From positions 186,001 to 250,000 of the forward strand of contig NZ_WGLM01000006.1 of the NCBI RefSeq assembly GCF_016125575.1: a DNA stretch of 64,000 nucleotides, read 5' to 3'. Made by a program: the position numbers and the translations under genes. Below, in pieces: positions 61,901 through 64,000 of this stretch (its first letter is position 1; the number at the start of each line of letters is the position of its first letter). This DNA comes from Limimaricola sp. (GTDB taxonomy: Bacteria > Pseudomonadota > Alphaproteobacteria > Rhodobacterales > Rhodobacteraceae). A model generated the notes under the pieces. The model searched no databases. It was not told the DNA's origin and saw only the letters and a program-made list of their open reading frames with translations.

Positions 61901-64000
61901 CTGGCAGGCCGAATGCCGATCATCGCGGTCGCGGGCAGGACGGGCGCCGTCACCTGCCGTTCCACCGGGCGGCCACCCTCCGAGAGCCGGGCGGTCACCC
62001 GCAGGGACAGCGGCTGGCCCGGTGCGGTGATGTCGGGCAGCGTGACCGGCACCGTGGCGGTGCCATCTGCCGCCGTGCGCCCGGCGGTCAGCGGGGTGAT
62101 GGCCGGCTGGACCGGGTCGTCATAGCGGCCGAAGACATAGCCGGGGAAGGCATCGACCGAGGTCGTCGCACGCAGCAGCGCCTCGCCCTCGATCGCAAGG
62201 TCGCCCGCCTTGGCGCCGAAAAGATAATGCGCGTCGATCTTCAGGTCGGGCCGGTCCGTGGCGCGGATCGTTGCCGGTAGCGCCAGCGAAAAATCGATGC
62301 GTTCGGGCAGGAAATCCTCGACCAGCACATTCCGCGTGGCGAGCGGCGGCGCGTTCACATCGGCCTTGACGGCAATGCTCCACGTGCCCCGGGGCGCGCT
62401 GGCCGCGATGGGCAGGTCGAAGACATGGCCGCCATCGACATCTGCCGTGGAGGTGATGCGGCTGTATTCCACGCCATCGGGCCGCGTGAGGATGGCCGTC
62501 AGCGGCACGCCGGGAAGGGCATGCGCCTGCGGGTCGCGCATCAAGGCGGTCAGGTGCACGTCTTCGCCCGCGCGGTAGGCGCCACGGTCGGTCGCCAGAA
62601 AGATGTCGATCGGCCCCGCGGCCTCGCGCCCCGTGACGCCCCGGTCCGACAAGTCGAAGGCCGCGCCGCGCAGCGACAGGAACGCCGCGTCGTCGCCCGT
62701 CTTGACGCTGACCAGCGCGGGCGCGGCGGCGCCGGTGCCACGGGTAAGGCCCGCGGCGAAACGGGCCACACCCTCGGCATCGGTCGTGGTAGTGCCCAGC
62801 ACCGCGTTGCCCTCCGACAGCAGCGTCACATCGGCACCCGCGACGGGCTGCGCATCGCCCAGCCCCTTGACCGCCACGGTCAGCCCGTCAGTGCCTTTCA
62901 TCGTGGCGATGCCCAGATCCGACAGGATGAACCATTGCGAGGCGGGCGGCGCGTTGTCGCCGCCGTCCGATCCGGGAACCGAGGCGGTCAGCACGTAGAC
63001 CCCCGGCGCGGCCCCTTTCAGCGCCTCCGACAGCGGCACCCGCGTCAGCACGTCACGGTTGAGGTCGCGCGCGACATCGACGGACCCTTTCCAGATCACC
63101 TCGCCCAGCGAATCGTCGAAATTGCGCTGGTCCCAGGGGTAAAGCGGGCCGGTAAAGGTGCCGTCCTGCATCGTGCGGATCAGGTTGCGGTCGCTCATCC
63201 GGCGCAGCACGAGGTCGGCCGAGGTCAGGTTCACCGTTTCCAGCGGAATCGCGATATCGGCCAAGCGCGGCAGAACGTAGGCCCGGCTGGTGAACCGAAC
63301 CGAGGGGCTGCGGTCGCGCACGTATTGCGTCAACTCGACGGGCTTTGTCAGCGTCTCGCCATTGGCGGCGGGCAGGCCCTGCCGCAGCACCACGCGGTAG
63401 CGCGTGCCGTGCTCGACCCCGTCGATGCAAAGCTGGTTGTCGTTCACCTCGACCGTCAGGCCCGGATCGGGCAGTTGCACGAAGGGCGCGTAGTCCACCC
63501 CGGCCTTGACCAGCGTCTCGCTGAAGACGGCGCAGATGCGCGGGCTGGCACTGTCGCTTTCCACCTGCGTGTCGGTGACGCGAAAGCCGTACTTGCCGAT
63601 CGCGTCATCCAGCATCGCGGCCACATCGGCCCTCGGGCGGATCTGCTGCGCCAGTTTCAGCGCCGGAATCATGTCATGTCCGCGCCGCGCCACCTCCAGC
63701 GCCTGTGCAAGTTCGGCCAGCGCGCTGACCTGCGTTGCCGGGTCAAGCGCACGAAGGTAGCCAGCCACCGCCGCCGGCACCGCGCGGGCATGGATCGCGT
63801 CAAGCGCATCGCCATTCGCATTCTGGGCGGTGCGGGCCAGCCGGGCGTAGTCCAGCCAAACCTCGGCTCGGTCGCTGACCGCAAGCGCGGCACCGGTATA
63901 GGCAAGCGCGCGCACAAGATCGCCTTGCCCTTCCAGAATATGCGCCTGCGCCAGAAGGTCGGCCGGCATGCTTTCATCGGTCGAATGCAGCCGCCCCATC
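58966..64000 (-). CDS. bacterial alpha-2-macroglobulin with thioester motif (5' end outside window)
   Basis: At least 1677 residues, open to the right edge. The N-terminal signal and the PAN/Apple part usual in Rhodobacterales members are not visible, so I treat the visible ATG at 63999 as internal. Macroglobulin domains lead to a bait region, then the thioester motif CTEQ (YGCTEQ, codons at 60297-60286, visible residue 1235) and a terpenoid-cyclase-like domain (LYPYGC ... YGDQTRADAM). These proteins trap invading proteases in the periplasm by covalent linkage; PBP1C repairs the wall. It belongs to the thioester-bearing type (E. coli YfhM/ECAM), not the YfaS type. Confidence 0.92.
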   Translation of the reverse strand, partial: MGRLHSTDESMPADLLAQAHILEGQGDLVRALAYTGAALAVSDRAEVWLDYARLARTAQNANGDALDAIHARAVPAAVAGYLRALDPATQVSALAELAQALEVARRGHDMIPALKLAQQIRPRADVAAMLDDAIGKYGFRVTDTQVESDSASPRICAVFSETLVKAGVDYAPFVQLPDPGLTVEVNDNQLCIDGVEHGTRYRVVLRQGLPAANGETLTKPVELTQYVRDRSPSVRFTSRAYVLPRLADIAIPLETVNLTSADLVLRRMSDRNLIRTMQDGTFTGPLYPWDQRNFDDSLGEVIWKGSVDVARDLNRDVLTRVPLSEALKGAAPGVYVLTASVPGSDGGDNAPPASQWFILSDLGIATMKGTDGLTVAVKGLGDAQPVAGADVTLLSEGNAVLGTTTTDAEGVARFAAGLTRGTGAAAPALVSVKTGDDAAFLSLRGAAFDLSDRGVTGREAAGPIDIFLATDRGAYRAGEDVHLTALMRDPQAHALPGVPLTAILTRPDGVEYSRITSTADVDGGHVFDLPIAASAPRGTWSIAVKADVNAPPLATRNVLVEDFLPERIDFSLALPATIRATDRPDLKIDAHYLFGAKAGDLAIEGEALLRATTSVDAFPGYVFGRYDDPVQPAITPLTAGRTAADGTATVPVTLPDITAPGQPLSLRVTARLSEGGRPVERQVTAPVLPATAMIGIRPASTDILPQGATAKFSLIGLAPDLTPTPMAVKWTLNRVETRYTWYQQYGSWNWEPVTTRTRIATGTAQLGKAPVEVSAPVDWGKYELVVERTDDIYVASSVPFTAGWYAPADAATTPDLLEAGLDKPAYAPGDTATLRIVPRYAGTALVSVMSDHLIAMKTVQVSEGENLIQLPVTDDWGAGAYVTASVIRPMDVAAKHNPARSLGLAYAQVAPGDKALGVTLDSPDTMLPRGPMDVGIHIDGIRAGETAHFTLAAVDVGILNLTAFKAPDPQGYYFGQRKLGMDLRDIYGDLIDGMNGAMGTVRSGGDAMAQMRMQAPPPTEKLVAFFQGPVTVDADGNARVSFDMPAFNGTVRLMAVAWSATGVGQASRDVVVRDPVVVTSTVPRFLAPGDQSRILIDVVHADGPAGTMGLSVTADGLALASTLPRSFTLTEGGKQSFSLPLAALDPGTHTITVTVTTPDGKALSRTVTLPVEVNDPAISRQTRLSLAPGQTFNFDDGVFTGLVAGTGSATLSVGPLARLDAPGLLRALDLYPYGCTEQLTSKAMPLLYFDQVAQAMGEGAPDDLHKRVQDAITAVLANQDSNGAFGLWGPDSGDGWLDAYVTDFLSRARAAGYDVPALAFSNALDNLRNEVNYAPDFDSGGEALAYQLMVLAREGAAAVGDLRYYADQKGDAFTTPTGAAQLGAALAYYGDQTRADAMFARAAWQIKGWGNQPEDAYWRDDYGTDRRDAAAVLALASEAGSTTVDRAALLSRLTTSAAPSTQEAAWSLLAAHAMIADMRASGVTLNGQVPDGPMVRLRDAQTVTGPVAVANGGSQPVDLTVTTFGVPSSPEPAGGNGYKIERQWFTMDGQPVDVASVPVGTRLVAVLTVTPFGRQEARLMVTDPLPAGFEIDNPNLIQAGEISALTWLDPARTRTAEFLTDRFLAAVDWESDQSFRLAYIVRAVSPGNFHLPAASVEDMYRPRMRARSDEGRVTVTE

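Noticed and set aside
59584-62280. An 898-codon open frame opposite the macroglobulin gene
   Set aside because: The minus-strand frame has macroglobulin domains and a thioester motif. The plus frame is Arg/Gly/His-rich with no recognisable motif.

Overview
The window reads as ordinary chromosome of a GC-rich alphaproteobacterium, most likely Rhodobacterales. Evidence is the protein families and gene order: a DUF2794 protein, the gpmI-envC-ctpA-rppH block, an Irr-type box in front of mbfA, an IalB protein, a serC-leader-like RNA before serC-serA, and a selD gene fused to an oxidoreductase domain. Genes are tightly packed. There are many 4-bp ATGA/GTGA/TTGA overlaps, no intergenic gap above about 230 bp, and no rRNA, tRNA, CRISPR array, insertion sequence or phage gene that I can see.

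Layout. 1-5.2 kb: NlpC/P60 peptidase, small unknowns, an I78 inhibitor, glutathione-dependent formaldehyde dehydrogenase (frmA), a beta-lactamase-fold hydrolase and a NYN-domain protein. 5.3-11 kb: membrane ferritin mbfA with an Irr-like operator, then gpmI, an EnvC-like factor, ctpA and rppH. 11-21.6 kb: lytic transglycosylase, RNase R, the DAP/lysine genes dapE and dapD with a degenerate Hint-domain protein and two acetyltransferases between them, a LOG protein and yghU. 21.7-33.6 kb: an accessory sugar locus. A LacI regulator, a TIM-barrel protein and a Gfo/Idh/MocA dehydrogenase run left; a CUT1 ABC transporter, a GH2 beta-mannosidase-like enzyme and a second TIM-barrel/dehydrogenase pair run right. 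A pair of palindromic operators lies between the arms. 33.6-43.1 kb: an unknown protein, rlmN, IalB, a Rhizobium-type asparaginase, a TSUP permease, serB, a sterol-desaturase-family protein, then serC and serA behind a structured leader. 43.2-47.2 kb: a PPP phosphatase, tRNA 2-selenouridine synthase (mnmH) and the selD fusion. 47.2-53.4 kb: an FMN-binding protein, an Att-like ABC/lipocalin operon, two very small membrane proteins and an MFS transporter. 53.4-56.9 kb: tdh-kbl threonine catabolism and a thiolase. 56.9-64 kb: pbpC and a bacterial alpha-2-macroglobulin that runs off the right edge.

How genes work together. The sugar locus looks self-contained: uptake, glycosidic cleavage and/or oxidation, isomerisation and repression by its own LacI protein. 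Having two dehydrogenase/TIM-barrel pairs suggests an oxidative 3-keto-sugar route, not plain hydrolysis; this is the best candidate for an undescribed pathway here. serB/serC/serA make serine. kbl/tdh break threonine into glycine and acetyl-CoA. selD supplies selenophosphate to mnmH. pbpC and the thioester macroglobulin form the known periplasmic defence pair. Four copies of a short 3'-end repeat (hairpin plus GGAGTATTT...AAGATGAAG) close four unrelated genes and look like a dispersed terminator family.
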